Assembly (NCBI GenBank): GCA_037043235.1
Contig: JAWRVZ010000287.1
Span: forward strand, 496,001 to 560,000
DNA length: 64,000 nucleotides
Direction of reading: 5' to 3'
DNA from: Rhodeus uyekii
Lineage: Eukaryota > Chordata > Actinopteri > Cypriniformes > Acheilognathidae
In this document: piece by piece, positions 1-13,809 of the stretch
Numbering within the stretch: the first letter of the stretch is position 1
Layout: each line of letters starts with the position of its first letter
Notes under the pieces: model-generated
The model's input: only the letters and a program-made list of their open reading frames with translations
Told to the model about the DNA's origin: nothing
Databases searched by the model: none
Position numbers and translations under genes: made by a program

Positions 1-349
1 GCACCTAATAAAAAAGCCCTCAATCCAGAACACCATGATCCTTACCTACTGTCTCTACCTGAGTAGCAAGAGGCAAACCCTGACTCCACATAGCCTATCA
101 AAGCCTAAACTGATGAGCACCTAATAAAAGAGCATTCCACTCCAGAACACCATGATCCTTACCTACTGTCTCTACCTGAGTAGCAAGAGGCATACCCTGA
201 CTCCACATAGCCTATCAAAACCTAAACTGATGAGCACCTAGTAGAAGAACATTTAACTCCAGAACATCAATATCCTTATCCTCTGTCTCTCACTAAGTAG
301 CGAGAGGTATCCCCTGACTCCCTGTGGTCAAAGATTGAGGCCAAACTGA

Positions 350-420
350 GCATTGGTGGTTAAATGGTAGAATTCTTGTTTGCCATGCGGGAGGTCCGGG
401 TCCGATTCCCGGCCAATGCA
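350..420 (+). tRNA. tRNA-Gly(GCC)-like, copy 1
   Basis: This 71-nt cloverleaf has acceptor GCATTGG/CCAATGC with discriminator A, anticodon loop TTGCCAT (anticodon GCC), and T-stem CCGGG/CCCGG. Compared with the usual vertebrate tRNA-Gly(GCC), the T-loop reads TCCGATT instead of TTCGATT (T55 to C), in this and almost all other copies. Base 15 is A and base 48 is T, so the 15-48 tertiary pair is kept as A-U. CCA is not encoded. The first T-run downstream is TTTT at 461-464, about 40 nt past the 3' end. This copy alone has C13 to A in the A-box (GGTTAAATGG) and C29 to T in the anticodon stem. A decayed or weakly expressed gene is likely. Confidence 0.75.
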
Positions 421-1130
421 AAAAGTGTATACCAGAAGTTGGATCTTTAAAGATAAACCCTTTTACTTGTGCTACCTCACCTTAATGATGGCGATTTTCA
501 CCAGGAATAATGAATTGTGTCAACCAAAACGTAGCCTTAAAGGATGAGCACTTAGTAGAACAGCATTTAACTCCAGAACACAATGATCCTTACCTACTGT
601 TTCTACCTGAGTAGCAAGAGGCAAACCCTGACTCCACATAGCCTATCAAAGCCTAAACTGATGAGCACCTACTAAAAAAGCCTTTGAAATCAGAACACCA
701 TGATCCTTACCTACTGTCTCTACCTGAGTAGCAAGAGGCATACCCTGACTCCACATAGCCTATCAAAGCCTAAACTGATGAGAACCTAATAAAAGAGCAT
801 TTGAATTCAGAACACCATGATCCTTACCTACTGTCTCTACCTGAGTAGCAAGAAGCATACCCTGACTCCACATAGCCTATCAAAGCCCAAACTTATGAGC
901 ACCTAATAAAAAAGCCCTCAATCCAGAACACCATGATCCTTACCTACTGTCTCTACCTGAGTAGCAAGAGGCATACCCTGACTCCACATAGCCTATCAAA
1001 GCCTAAACTGATGAGCACCTAGTAGAAGAACATTTAACTCCAGAACATCAAGATCCTTATCCTCTGTCTCTCACTAAGTAGCGAGAGGTATCCCCTGACA
1101 CCCTGTGGTCAAAGATTGAGGCCAAAATGA

Positions 1131-1201
1131 GCCTTGGTGGTTCAATGGTAGAATTCTCGTTTGCCATGCGGGAGATCCGGCTCCGATTCCCGGCCAATGC
1201 A
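1131..1201 (+). tRNA. tRNA-Gly(GCC)-like, copy 2 (degenerate)
   Basis: It lies 781 bp after copy 1, with four regular monomers between. The acceptor starts GCCTTGG, so base 3 no longer pairs with T70. The T-stem/loop reads CCGGCTCCG, so base 53 is also changed. It is probably a pseudogene. Confidence 0.65.
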
Positions 1202-1911
1202 AAGAGCGTATACCAGAAGTTGGGTCTTTAAAGATAAACCTTTTTACTTGTGCTAACTCACCTTAATGATGGCGATTTTCACCAGGAATAATGAATTGTG
1301 TCAACCAAAACGTAGCCTTAAAGGATGAGCACTTAGTAGAACAGCATTTAACTCCAGAACACAATGATCCTTACCTACTGTCTCTACCTGAGTAGCAAGA
1401 GGCAAACCCAGACACCACATAGCCTATCAAAGCCTAAATGATGAGCACCTACTAAAAAAGCCTTTGAAATCAGAACACCATGATCCTTACCTACTGTCTC
1501 TACCTGAGTAGCAACAGGCATACCCTGACTCCACATAGCCTATCAAAGCCTAAACTTATGAGCACCTAATAAAAAAGCCTTTCACTCCAGAACACCATGA
1601 TCCTTACCTACTGTCTCTACCTGAGTAGCAAGAGGCAAACCCTGACTCCACATAGTGTATCAAAGCCTAAACTGATGAGCACCTAATAAAAGAGCATTTC
1701 ACTCCAGAACAACATGATCCTTACCTACTGTCTCTACCTGAGTAGCAAGAGGCATACCCTGACTCCACATAGCCTATCAAAGCCTAAACTGATGAGCACC
1801 TAGTAGAAGAACATTTAACTCCAGAACATCAAGATCCTTATCCTCTGTCTCTCACTAAGTAGCGAGAGGTATCCCCTGACTCCCTGTGGTCAAAGATTGA
1901 GGCCAAACTGA

Positions 1912-1982
1912 GCATTGGTGGTTCAATGGTAGAATTCTCGTTTGCCATGCGGGAGGTCCGGGTCCGATTCCCGGCCAATGCA
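1912..1982 (+). tRNA. tRNA-Gly(GCC)-like, copy 3
   Basis: It lies 781 bp after copy 2. The stems are complete and the variable region is AGGT, as in copies 1 and 4, not the AGAT of most later copies. Confidence 0.78.
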
Positions 1983-3085
1983 AAAAGTGTATACCAGAAG
2001 TTGGATCTTTAAAGATAAACCCTTTTACTTGTGCTAACTCACCTTAATGATGGCGATTTTCACCAGGAATAATGAATTGTGTCAACCAAAACGTAGCCTT
2101 AAAGGATGAGCACTTAGTAGAACAGCATTTAACTCCAGAAAACAATGATCCTTACCTACTGTCTCTACCTGAGTAGCAAGAGGCAAACTCTGACTCCACA
2201 TAGCCTATCAAAGCCTAAACTGATGAGCACCTAATAAAAAGCCTTTGAATTCAGAACACCATGATCCTTACCTACTGTCTCTACCTGAGTAGCAAGAGGC
2301 ATACCCTGACTCCACATAGCCTATCAAAGCCTAAACTTATGAGCACCTAATAAAAAAGCCCTCAATCCAGAATACCATGATCCTTACCTACTGTCTCTAC
2401 CTGAGTAGCAAGAGGCATACCCTGACTCCACATAGCCTATCAAAGCCTAAACTGATGAGCACCTAATAAAAAAGCCTTTCACTCCAGAACACCATGATCC
2501 TTACCTACTGTCTCTACATGAGTAGCAAGAGGCATACCCTGACTCCACATAGCCTATCAAAGCCTAAACTGATGAGCACCTACTAAAAAAGCCTTTGAAT
2601 TCAGAACACCATGATCCTTACCTACTGTCTCTACCTGAGTAGCAAGAGGCATACCCTGACTCCACATAGCCTATCAAAGCCTAAACTGATGAGCACCTAG
2701 TAGAAGAACATTTAACTCCAGAACATCAAGATGATGAGCACCTAATAAAAAGCCTTTGAATTCAGAACACCATGATCCTTACCTACTGTCTCTACCTGAG
2801 TAGCAAGAGGCATACCCTGACTCCACATAGCCTATCAAAGCCTAAACTTATGAGCACCTAATAAAAAAGCCTTCAATCCAGAACACCTTGATCCTTACCT
2901 ACTGTCTCTACCTGAGTAGCAAGAGGCATACCCTGACTCCACATAGCCTATCAAAGCCTAAACTGATGAGCACCTAGTAGAAGAACATTTAACTCCAGAA
3001 CATCAAGATCCTTATCCTCTGTCTCTCACTAAGTAGCGAGAGGTATCCCCTGACTCCCTGTGGTCAAAGATTGAGGCCAAACTGA

Positions 3086-3156
3086 GCATTGGTGGTTCAA
3101 TGGTAGAATTCTCGTTTGCCATGCGGGAGGTCCGGGTCCGATTCCCGGCCAATGCA
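3086..3156 (+). tRNA. tRNA-Gly(GCC)-like, copy 4
   Basis: It lies 1174 bp after copy 3. That interval is off the ladder because a truncated monomer sits near 2725-2735. The stems are complete with variable region AGGT. The 3' flank reads CACAAAG where the others have CAAAAAG. Confidence 0.78.
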
Positions 3157-4538
3157 CAAAGTTTATACCAGAAGTTGGATCTTTAAAGATAAACCCTTTT
3201 ACTTGTGCTAACTCACCTTAATGATGGCGATTTTCACCAGGAATAATGAATTGTGTCAACCAAAACGTAGCCTTAAAGGATGAGCACTTAGTAGAACAGC
3301 ATTTAACTCCAGAAAACAATGATCCTTACCTACTGTCTCTACCTGAGTAGCAAGAGGCAAACTCTGACTCCACATAGCCTATCAAAGCCTAAACTGATGA
3401 GCACCTAATAAAAAGCCTTTGAATTCAGAACACCATGATCCTTACCTACTGTCTCTACCTGAGTAGCAAGAGGCATACCCTGACTCCACATAGCCTATCA
3501 AAGCCTAAACTGATGAGCACCTAATAAAAAAGCCTTTCACTCCAGAACACCATGATCCTTACCTACTGTCTCTACCTGAGTAGCAAGAGGCATACCCTGA
3601 CTCCACATAGCCTATCAAAGCCTAAACTGATGAGCACCTACTAAAAAAGCCTTTGAATTCAGAACACCATGATCCTTACCTACTGTCTCTACCTGAGTAG
3701 CAAGAGGCATACCCTGACTCCACATAGCCTATCAAAGCCTAAACTGATGAGCACCTAGTAGAAGAACATTTAACTCCAGAACATCAAGATGATGAGCACC
3801 TAATAAAAAGCCTTTGAATTCAGAACACCATGATCCTTACCTACTGTCTCTACCTGAGTAGCAAGAGGCATACCCTGACTCCACATAGCCTATCAAAGCC
3901 TAAACTTATGAGGACCTAGTAGAAGAACATTTAACTCCAGAACATCAAGATGATGAGCACCTAATAAAAAGCCTTTGAATTCAGAACACCATGATCCTTA
4001 CCTACTGTCTCTACCTGAGTAGCAAGAGGCATACCCTGACTCCACATAGCCTATCAAAGCCTAAACTTATGAGGACCTAATAAAAAAGCCTTCAATCCAG
4101 AACACCTTGATCCTTACCTACTGTCTCTATCTGAGTAGCAAGAGGCATACCCTGACTCCACATAGCCTATCAAAGCCTAAACTGATGAGCACCTAATAAA
4201 AGAGCATTTGAATTCAGAACACCATGATCCTAACCTACTGTCTCTACCTGAGTAGCAAGAGGCAAACCCTGACTCCACATAGCCTATCAAAGCCTAAACT
4301 GATGAGCACCTAATAAAAGAGCATTTGAATTCAGAACACCATGATCCTTACCTACTGTCTCTACCTGAGTAGCGAGAGGCATACCCTGACTCCACATAGC
4401 CTATCAAAGCCTAAACTGATGAGCACCTAGTAGAAGAACATTTAACTCCAGAACATCAAGATCCTTATCCTCTGTCTCTCACTAAGTAGCGAGAGGTATC
4501 CCCTGACTCCCTGTGGTCAAAGATTGACGCCAAACTGA

Positions 4539-4609
4539 GCATTGGTGGTTCAATGGTAGAATTCTCGTTTGCCATGCGGGAGATCCGGGTCCGATTCCCG
4601 GCCAATGCA
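4539..4609 (+). tRNA. tRNA-Gly(GCC)-like, copy 5
   Basis: It lies 1453 bp after copy 4. The spacing is off the ladder because two truncated monomers (CATCAAGATGATGAGCACC, near 3785 and 3945) lie in the interval. It has the array-consensus body: all stems paired, variable region AGAT, T-loop TCCGATT. Confidence 0.78.
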
Positions 4610-5201
4610 AAAAGTGTATACCAGATGTTGGGTCTTTAAAGATAAACCCTTCTACTTGTGCTAACTCACCTTAATGATGGCGATTTTCACCAGGAATAAT
4701 GAAAAGTGTCAACCAAAACGTAGCCTTAAAGGATGAGCACTTAGTAGAACAGCATTTAACTGCAGAACACCATGATCCTTACCTACTGTCTCTACCTGAG
4801 TAGCAAGAGGCATACCCTGACTCCACATAACCTGTCAAAGCCTAAACTGATGAGTACCTAATAAAAAGCCTTTGAATTCAGAACACCATGATCCTTACCT
4901 ACTGTCTCTACCTGAGTAGCAAGAGGCATACCCTGACTCCACATAGCCTATCAAAGCCTAAACTTATGAGCACCTAATAAAAAAGCCTTCAATCCAGAAC
5001 ACCTTGATCCTTACCTACTGTCTCTACCTGAGTAGCGAGAGGCATACCCTGACTCCACATAGCCTATCAAAGCCTAAACTGATGAGCACCTAGTAGAAGA
5101 ACATTTAACTCCAGAACATCAAGATCCTTATCCTCTGTCTCTCACTAAGTAGCGAGAGGTATCGCCTGACTCCCTGTGGTCAAAGATTGACGCCAAACTG
5201 A

Positions 5202-5272
5202 GCATTGGTGGTTCAATGGTAGAATTCTCGTTTGCCATGCGGGAGATCCGGGTCTGATTCCCGGCCAATGCA
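5202..5272 (+). tRNA. tRNA-Gly(GCC)-like, copy 6 (C56T)
   Basis: It lies 663 bp after copy 5, with three regular monomers between. The T-loop reads TCTGATT, so C56 is T on top of the array-wide C55. That breaks the G19-C56 tertiary pair and a key B-box base. Copies 7, 8, 11, 20 and 33 share the change. Confidence 0.7.
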
Positions 5273-6098
5273 AAAAGTGTATACCAGATGTTGGGTCTTT
5301 AAAGATAAACCCTTTTACTTGTGCTAACTCACCTTAATGATGGCGATTTTCACCAGGAATAATGAAAAGTGTCAACCAAAACGTAGCCTTAAAGGATGAG
5401 CACTTAGTAGAACAGCATTTAACTGCAGAACACCATGATCCTTACCTACTGTCTCTACCTGAGTAGCAAGAGGCATACCCTGACTCCACATAACCTATCA
5501 AAGCCTAAACTGATGAGCACCTAATAAAAAGCCTTTGAATTCAGAACACCATGATCCTTACCTACTGTCTCTACCTGAGTAGCAAGAGGCATACCCTGAC
5601 TCCACATAGCCTATCAATGCCTAAACTTATGAGCACCTAATAAAAAAGCCTTCAATCCAGAACACCTTGATCCTTACCTACTGTCTCTACCTGAGTAGCA
5701 AGAGGCAAACCCTGACTCCACATAGCCTATCAAAGCCTAAACTGATGAGCACCTAATAAAAGAGCATTTGAATTCAGAACGCCATGATCCTTACCTACTG
5801 TCTCTACCTGAGTAGCAAGAGGCAAACCCTGACTCCACATAGCCTATCAAAGCCTAAACTGATGAGCACCTAATAAAAGAGCATTTGAATTCAGAACACC
5901 ATGATCCTTACCTACTGTCTCTACCTGAGTAGCAAGAGGCATACCCTGACTCCACATAGCCTATCAAAGCCTAAACTGATGAGCACCTAGTAGAAGAACA
6001 TTTAACTCCAGAACATCAAGATCCTTATCCTCTGTCTCTCACTAAGTAGCGAGAGGTATCCCCTGACTCCCTGTGGTCAAAGATTGACGCCAAACTGA

Positions 6099-6169
6099 GC
6101 ATCGGTGGTTCAATGGTAGAATTCTCGTTTGCCATGCGGGAGATCCGGGTCTGATTCCCGGCCAATGCA
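6099..6169 (+). tRNA. tRNA-Gly(GCC)-like, copy 7 (C56T)
   Basis: It lies 897 bp after copy 6 in a block nearly identical to the following one. The T-loop is TCTGATT. The acceptor reads GCATCGG, so base 5 no longer pairs with A68. Confidence 0.66.
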
Positions 6170-6995
6170 AAAAGTGTATACCAGATGTTGGATCTTTAAA
6201 GATAAACCCTTTTACTTGTGCTAACTCACCTTAATGATGGCGATTTTCACCAGGAATAATGAAAAATGTCAACCAAAACGTAGCCTTAAAGGATGAGCAC
6301 TTAGGAGAACAGCATTTAACTGCAGAACACCATGATCCTTACCTACTGTCTCTACCTGAGTAGCAAGAGGCATACCCTGACTCCACATAACCTATCAAAG
6401 CCTAAACTGATGAGCACCTAATAAAAAGCCTTTGAATTCAGAACACCATGATCCTTACCTACTGTCTCTACCTGAGTAGCAAGAGGCATACCCTGACTCC
6501 ACATAGCCTATCAATGCCTAAACTTATGAGCACCTAATAAAAAAGCCTTCAATCCAGAACACCTTGATCCTTACCTACTGTCTCTACCTGAGTAGCAAGA
6601 GGCAAACCCTGACTCCACATAGCCTATCAAAGCCTAAACTGATGAGCACCTAATAAAAGAGCATTTGAATTCAGAACGCCATGATCCTTACCTACTGTCT
6701 CTACCTGAGTAGCAAGAGGCAAACCCTGACTCCACATAGCCTATCAAAGCCTAAACTGATGAGCACCTAATAAAAGAGCATTTGAATTCAGAACACCATG
6801 ATCCTTACCTACTGTCTCTACCTGAGTAGCAAGAGGCATACCCTGACTCCACATAGCCTATCAAAGCCTAAACTGATGAGCACCTAGTAGAAGAACATTT
6901 AACTCCAGAACATCAAGATCCTTATCCTCTGTCTCTCACTAAGTAGCGAGAGGTATCCCCTGACTCCCTGTGGTCAAAGATTGACGCCAAACTGA

Positions 6996-7066
6996 GCATT
7001 GGTGGTTCAATGGTAGAATTCTCGTTTGCCATGCGGGAGATCCGGGTCTGATTCCCGGCCAATGCA
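6996..7066 (+). tRNA. tRNA-Gly(GCC)-like, copy 8 (C56T)
   Basis: It lies 897 bp after copy 7, with a paired acceptor stem and T-loop TCTGATT. Confidence 0.7.
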
Positions 7067-7660
7067 AAAAGTGTATACCAGATGTTGGGTCTTTAAAGAT
7101 AAACCCTTTTACTTGTGCTAACTCACCTTAATGATGGCGATTTTCACCAGGAATAATGAATTGTGTCAACCAAAAAGTAGCCTTAAAGGATGAGCACTTG
7201 GTAGAATAGCTTTTAATTCCAGAACACCATGATCCTTACCTACTGTCTCTACCTGAGTAGCAAGAGGCATACCCTGACTCCACATAGCCTATCAAAGCCT
7301 AAACTTATGAGCACCTAATAAAAAAGCCTTTCACTCCAGAACACCATGATCCTTACCTACTGTCTCTACCTGAGTAGCAAGAGGCAAACCCTGACTCCAC
7401 ATAGCCTTTCAAAGCCTAAACTGATGAGCACCTAATAAAAGAGCATTTGAATTCAGAACACCATGATCCTTACCTACTGTCTCTACCTGAGTAGCAAGAA
7501 GCATACCCTGCCTCCACATAGCCTATCAAAGCCTAAACTGATGAGCACCTAGTAGAAGAACATTTAACTCCAGAACATCAAGATCCTTATCCTCTGTCTC
7601 TCACTAAGTAGCGAGAGGTATCCCCTGACTCCCTGTGGTCAAAGATTAACGCCAAACTGA

Positions 7661-7731
7661 GCATTGGTGGTTCAATGGTAGAATTCTCGTTTGCCATGCG
7701 GGAGATCCGGGTCCGATTCCCGGCCAATGCA
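7661..7731 (+). tRNA. tRNA-Gly(GCC)-like, copy 9
   Basis: It lies 665 bp after copy 8, the shortest regular spacing. The body is consensus. The upstream flank reads AGATTAACGCC, a marker shared with copies 12, 17, 21 and 37. Confidence 0.78.
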
Positions 7732-8790
7732 AAAAGTGTATACCAGATGTTGGGTCTTTAAAGATAAACCCTTTTACTTGTGCTAACTCACCTTAATGAT
7801 GGCGATTTTCACCAGGAATAATGAAAAGTGTCAACCAAAACGTAGCCTTAAAGGATGAGCACTTAGTAGAACAGCATTTAACTGCAGAACACCATGATCC
7901 TTACCTACTGTCTCTACCTGAGTAGCAAGAGGCATACCCTGACTCCACATAACCTATCACAGCCTAAACTGATGAGCACCTAATAAAAAGCCTTTGAATT
8001 CAGAACACCATGATCCTTACCTACTGTCTCTACCTGAGTAGCAAGAGGCATACCCTGACTCCACATAGCCTATCAAAGCCTAAACTTATGAGCACCTAAT
8101 AAAAAAGCCCTCAATCCAGAACACCATGATCCTTACCTACTGTCTCTACCTGAGTAGCAAGAGGCATACCCTGACTCCACATAGCCTATTAAAGCCTAAA
8201 CTGATGAGCACCTAATAAAAAAGCCTTTCACTCCAGAACACCATGATCCTTACCTACTGTCTCTACCTGAGTAGCAAGAGGCATACCCTGACTCCACATA
8301 GCCTATCAAAGCCTAAACTTATGAGCACCTAATAAAAAAGCCTTCAATCCAGAACACCTTGATCCTTACCTACTGTCTCTACCTGAGTAGCAAGAGGCAA
8401 ACCCTGACTCCACATAGCCTATCAAAGCCTAAACTGATGAGCACCTAATAAAAGAGCATTTGAATTCAGAACACCATGATCCTTACCTACTGTCTCTACC
8501 TGAGTAGCAAGAGGCAAACCCTGACTCCACATAGCCTATTAAAGCCTAAACTGATGAGCACCTAATAAAAGAGCATTTGAATTCAGAACACCATGATCCT
8601 TACCTACTGTGTCTACCTGAGTAGCAAGAGGCATACCCTGACTCCACATAACCTATCAAAGCCTAAACTGATGAGCACCTAGTAGAAGAACATTTAACTC
8701 CAGAACATCAAGATCCTTATCCTCTGTCTCTCACTAAGTAGCGAGAGGTATCCCCTGACTCCCTGTGGTCAAAGATTGACGCCAAACTGA

Positions 8791-8861
8791 GCATTGGTGG
8801 TTCAATGGTAGAACTCTCGTTTGCCATGCGGGAGATCCGGGTCCGATTCCCGGCCAATGCA
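8791..8861 (+). tRNA. tRNA-Gly(GCC)-like, copy 10
   Basis: It lies 1130 bp after copy 9. Base 25 is C (GAAC), which turns the usual G10-T25 wobble of the D-stem into a G-C pair. The rest is consensus. Confidence 0.78.
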
Positions 8862-9685
8862 AAAAATGTATACCAGAAGTTGGATCTTTAAAGATAAACC
8901 CTTTTACTTGTGCTAACTCACCTTAAAGATGGCGATTTTCACCAGGAATAATGAATTGTCAACCAAAACGTAGCCTTAAAGGATGAGCACTTAGTAGAAC
9001 AGCATTTAACTCCAGAACACCATGATCCTTACCTACTGTCTCTACCTGAGTAGCAAGAGGCATACCCTGACTCCACATAACCTATCAAAGCCTAAACTGA
9101 TGAGCACCTAATAAAAAGCCTTTGAATTCAGAACACCATGATCCTTACCTACTGTCTCTACCTGAGTAGCAAGAGGCATACCCTGACTCCACATAGCCTA
9201 TCAATGCCTAAACTTATGAGCACCTAATAAAAAAGCCTTCAATCCAGAACACCTTGATCCTTACCTACTGTCTCTACCTGAGTAGCAAGAGGCAAACCCT
9301 GACTCCACATAGCCTATCAAAGCCTAAACTGATGAGCACCTAATAAAAGAGCATTTGAATTCAGAACGCCATGATCCTTACCTACTGTCTCTACCTGAGT
9401 AGCAAGAGGCAAACCCTGACTCCACATAGCCTATCAAAGCCTAAACTGATGAGCACCTAATAAAAGAGCATTTGAATTCAGAACACCATGATCCTTACCT
9501 ACTGTCTCTACCTGAGTAGCAAGAGGCATACCCTGACTCCACATAGCCTATCAAAGCCTAAACTGATGAGCACCTAGTAGAAGAACATTTAACTCCAGAA
9601 CATCAAGATCCTTATCCTCTGTCTCTCACTAAGTAGCGAGAGGTATCCCCTGACTCCCTGTGGTCAAAGATTGACGCCAAACTGA

Positions 9686-9756
9686 GCATTGGTGGTTCAA
9701 TGGTAGAATTCTCGTTTGCCATGCGGGAGATCCGGGTCTGATTCCCGGCCAATGCA
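9686..9756 (+). tRNA. tRNA-Gly(GCC)-like, copy 11 (C56T)
   Basis: It lies 895 bp after copy 10 and has T-loop TCTGATT. Copies 11-12-13 recur as copies 20-21-22 with the same 665 and 895 bp spacings. Confidence 0.7.
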
Positions 9757-10350
9757 AAAAGTGTATACCAGATGTTGGGTCTTTAAAGATAAACCCTTTT
9801 ACTTGTGCTAACTCACCTTAATGATGGCGATTTTCACCAGGAATAATGAATTGTGTCAACCAAAAAGTAGCCTTAAAGGATGAGCACTTGGTAGAATAGC
9901 TTTTAATTCCAGAACACCATGATCCTTACCTACTGTCTCTACCTGAGTAGCAAGAGGCATACCCTGACTCCACATAGCCTATCAAAGCCTAAACTTATGA
10001 GCACCTAATAAAAAAGCCTTTCACTCCAGAACACCATGATCCTTACCTACTGTCTCTACCTGAGTAGCAAGAGGCAAACCCTGACTCCACATAGCCTTTC
10101 AAAGCCTAAACTGATGAGCACCTAATAAAAGAGCATTTGAATTCAGAACACCATGATCCTTACCTACTGTCTCTACCTGAGTAGCAAGAAGCATACCCTG
10201 CCTCCACATAGCCTATCAAAGCCTAAACTGATGAGCACCTAGTAGAAGAACATTTAACTCCAGAACATCAAGATCCTTATCCTCTGTCTCTCACTAAGTA
10301 GCGAGAGGTATCCCCTGACTCCCTGTGGTCAAAGATTAACGCCAAACTGA

Positions 10351-10421
10351 GCATTGGTGGTTCAATGGTAGAATTCTCGTTTGCCATGCGGGAGATCCGG
10401 GTCCGATTCCCGGCCAATGCA
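10351..10421 (+). tRNA. tRNA-Gly(GCC)-like, copy 12
   Basis: It lies 665 bp after copy 11. The body is consensus and the upstream flank is AGATTAACGCC. Confidence 0.78.
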
Positions 10422-11245
10422 AAAAGTGTATACCAGAAGTTGGATCTTTAAAGATAAACCCTTTTACTTGTGCTAACTCACCTTAAAGATGGCGATTTTC
10501 ACCAGGAATAATGAATTGTCAACCAAAACGTAGCCTTAAAGGATGAGCACTTAGTAGAACAGCATTTAACTCCAGAACACCATGATCCTTACCTACTGTC
10601 TCTACCTGAGTAGCAAGAGGCATACCCTGACTCCACATAACCTATCAAAGCCTAAACTGATGAGCACCTAATAAAAAGCCTTTGAATTCAGAACACCATG
10701 ATCCTTACCTACTGTCTCTACCTGAGTAGCAAGAGGCATACCCTGACTCCACATAGCCTATCAAAGCTTAAACTTATGAGCACCTAATAAAAAAGCCTTC
10801 AATCCAGAACACCTTGATCCTTACCTACTGTCTCTACCTGAGTAGCAAGAGGCATACCCTGACTCCACATAGCCTATCAAAGCCTAAACTGATGAGCACC
10901 TAATAAAAAAGCCTTTCACTCCAGAACACCATGATCCTTACCTACTGTCTCTACCTGAGTTGCAAGAGGCAAACCCTGACTCCACATAGCCTATTAAAGC
11001 CTAAACTGATGAGCACCTAATAAAAGAGCATTTGAATTCAGAACACCATGATCCTTACCTACTGTCTCTACCTGAGTAGCAAGAGGCATACCCTGACTCC
11101 ACATAGCCTATCAAAGCCTAAACTGATGAGCACCTAGTAGAAGAACATTTAACTCCAGAACATCAAGATCCTTATCCTCTGTCTCTCACTAAGTAGCGAG
11201 AGGTATCCCCTGACTCCCTGTGGTCAAAGATTGACGCCAAACTGA

Positions 11246-11316
11246 GCATTGGTGGTTCAATGGTAGAATTCTCGTTTGCCATGCGGGAGATCCGGGTCCG
11301 ATTCCCGGCCAATGCA
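11246..11316 (+). tRNA. tRNA-Gly(GCC)-like, copy 13
   Basis: It lies 895 bp after copy 12, and its body matches the array consensus. Confidence 0.78.
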
Positions 11317-12608
11317 AAAAGTGTATACCAGATGTTGGGTCTTTAAAGATAAACCCTTTTACTTGTGCTAACTCACCTTAATGATGGCGATTTTCACCAG
11401 GAATAATGAAAAGTGTCAACCAAAACGTAGCCTTAAAGGATGAGCACTTAGTAGAACAGCATTTAACTGCAGAACACCATGATCCTTACCTACTGTCTCT
11501 ACCTGAGTAGCAAGAGGCATACCCTGACTCCACATAACCTATCACAGCCTAAACTGATGAGCACCTAATAAAAAGCCTTTGAATTCAGAACACCATGATC
11601 CTTACCTACTGTCTCTACCTGAGTAGCAAGAGGCATACCCTGACTCCACATAGCCTATCAAAGCCTAAACTTATGAGCACCTAATAAAAAAGCCCTCAAT
11701 CCAGAACACCATGATCCTTACCTACTGTCTCTACCTGAGTAGCAAGAGGCATACCCTGACTCCACATAGCCTATTAAAGCCTAAACTGATGAGCACCTAA
11801 TAAAAAAGCCTTTCACTCCAGAACACCATGATCCTTACCTACTGTCTCTACCTGAGTAGCAAGAGGCATACCCTGACTCCACATAGCCTATCAAAGCCTA
11901 AACTTATGAGCACCTAATAAAAAAGCCTTCAATCCAGAACACCTTGATCCTTACCTACTGTCTCTACCTGAGTAGCAAGAGGCAAACCCTGACTCCACAT
12001 AGCCTATCAAAGCCTAAACTGATGAGCACCTAATAAAAGAGCATTTGAATTCAGAACACCATGATCCTTACCTACTGTCTCTACCTGAGTAGCAAGAGGC
12101 AAACCCTGACTCCACATAGCCTATTAAAGCCTAAACTGATGAGCACCTAATAAAAGAGCATTTGAATTCAGAACACCATGATCCTTACCTACTGTCTCTA
12201 CCTGAGTAGCAAGAGGCATACCCTGACTCCACATAGCCTATCAATGCCTAAACTTATGAGCACCTAATAAAAAAGCCTTCAATCCAGAACACCTTGATCC
12301 TTACCTACTGTCTCTACCTGAGTAGCAAGAGGCAAACCCTGACTCCACATAGCCTATCAAAGCCTAAACTGATGAGCACCTAATAAAAGAGCATTTGAAT
12401 TCAGAACACCATGATCCTTACCTACTGTCTCTACCTGAGTAGCAAGAGGCATACCCTGACTCCACATAGCCTATCAAAGCCTAAACTGATGAGCACCTAG
12501 TAGAAGAACATTTAACTCCAGAACATCAAGATCCTTATCCTCTGTCTCTCACTAAGTAGCGAGAGGTATCCCCTGACTCCCTGTGGTCAAAGATTGACGC
12601 CAAACTGA

Positions 12609-12679
12609 GCATTGGTGGTTCAATGGTAGAATTCTCGTTTGCCATGCGGGAGATCCGGGTCCGATTCCCGGCCAATGCA
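12609..12679 (+). tRNA. tRNA-Gly(GCC)-like, copy 14
   Basis: It lies 1363 bp after copy 13. This is the longest regular spacing, with nine regular monomers between. The body is consensus. Confidence 0.78.
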
Positions 12680-13738
12680 AAAAGTGTATACCAGATGTTG
12701 GGTCTTTAAAGATAAACCCTTTTACTTGTGCTAACTCACCTTAATGATGGCGATTTTCACCAGGAATAATGAAAAGTGTCAACCAAAACGTAGCCTTAAA
12801 GGATGAGCACTTAGTAGAACAGCATTTAACTGCAGAACACCATGATCCTTACCTACTGTCTCTACCTGAGTAGCAAGAGGCATACCCTGACTCCACATAA
12901 CCTATCACAGCCTAAACTGATGAGCACCTAATAAAAAGCCTTTGAATTCAGAACACCATGATCCTTACCTACTGTCTCTACCTGAGTAGCAAGAGGCATA
13001 CCCTGACTCCACATAGCCTATCAAAGCCTAAACTTATGAGCACCTAATAAAAAAGCCCTCAATCCAGAACACCATGATCCTTACCTACTGTCTCTACCTG
13101 AGTAGCAAGAGGCATACCCTGACTCCACATAGCCTATTAAAGCCTAAACTGATGAGCACCTAATAAAAAAGCCTTTCACTCCAGAACACCATGATCCTTA
13201 CCTACTGTCTCTACCTGAGTAGCAAGAGGCATACTTTGACTCCACATAGCCTATCAAAGCCTAAACTTATGAGCACCTAATAAAAAAGCCTTCAATCCAG
13301 AACACCTTGATCCTTACCTACTGTCTCTACCTGAGTAGCAAGAGGCAAACCCTGACTCCACATAGCCTATCAAAGCCTAAACTGATGAGCACCTAATAAA
13401 AGAGCATTTGAATTCAGAACACCATGATCCTTACCTACTGTCTCTACCTGAGTAGCAAGAGGCAAACCCTGACTCCACATAGCCTATTAAAGCCTAAACT
13501 GATGAGCACCTAATAAAAGAGCATTTGAATTCAGAACACCATGATCCTTACCTACTGTGTCTACCTGAGTAGCAAGAGGCATACCCTGACTCCACATAAC
13601 CTATCAAAGCCTAAACTGATGAGCACCTAGTAGAAGAACATTTAACTCCAGAACATCAAGATCCTTATCCTCTGTCTCTCACTAAGTAGCGAGAGGTATC
13701 CCCTGACTCCCTGTGGTCAAAGATTGACGCCAAACTGA

Positions 13739-13809
13739 GCATTGGTGGTTCAATGGTAGAATTCTCGTTTGCCATGCGGGAGATCCGGGTCCGATTCCCG
13801 GCCAATGCA
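13739..13809 (+). tRNA. tRNA-Gly(GCC)-like, copy 15
   Basis: It lies 1130 bp after copy 14 and has a consensus body. Confidence 0.78.
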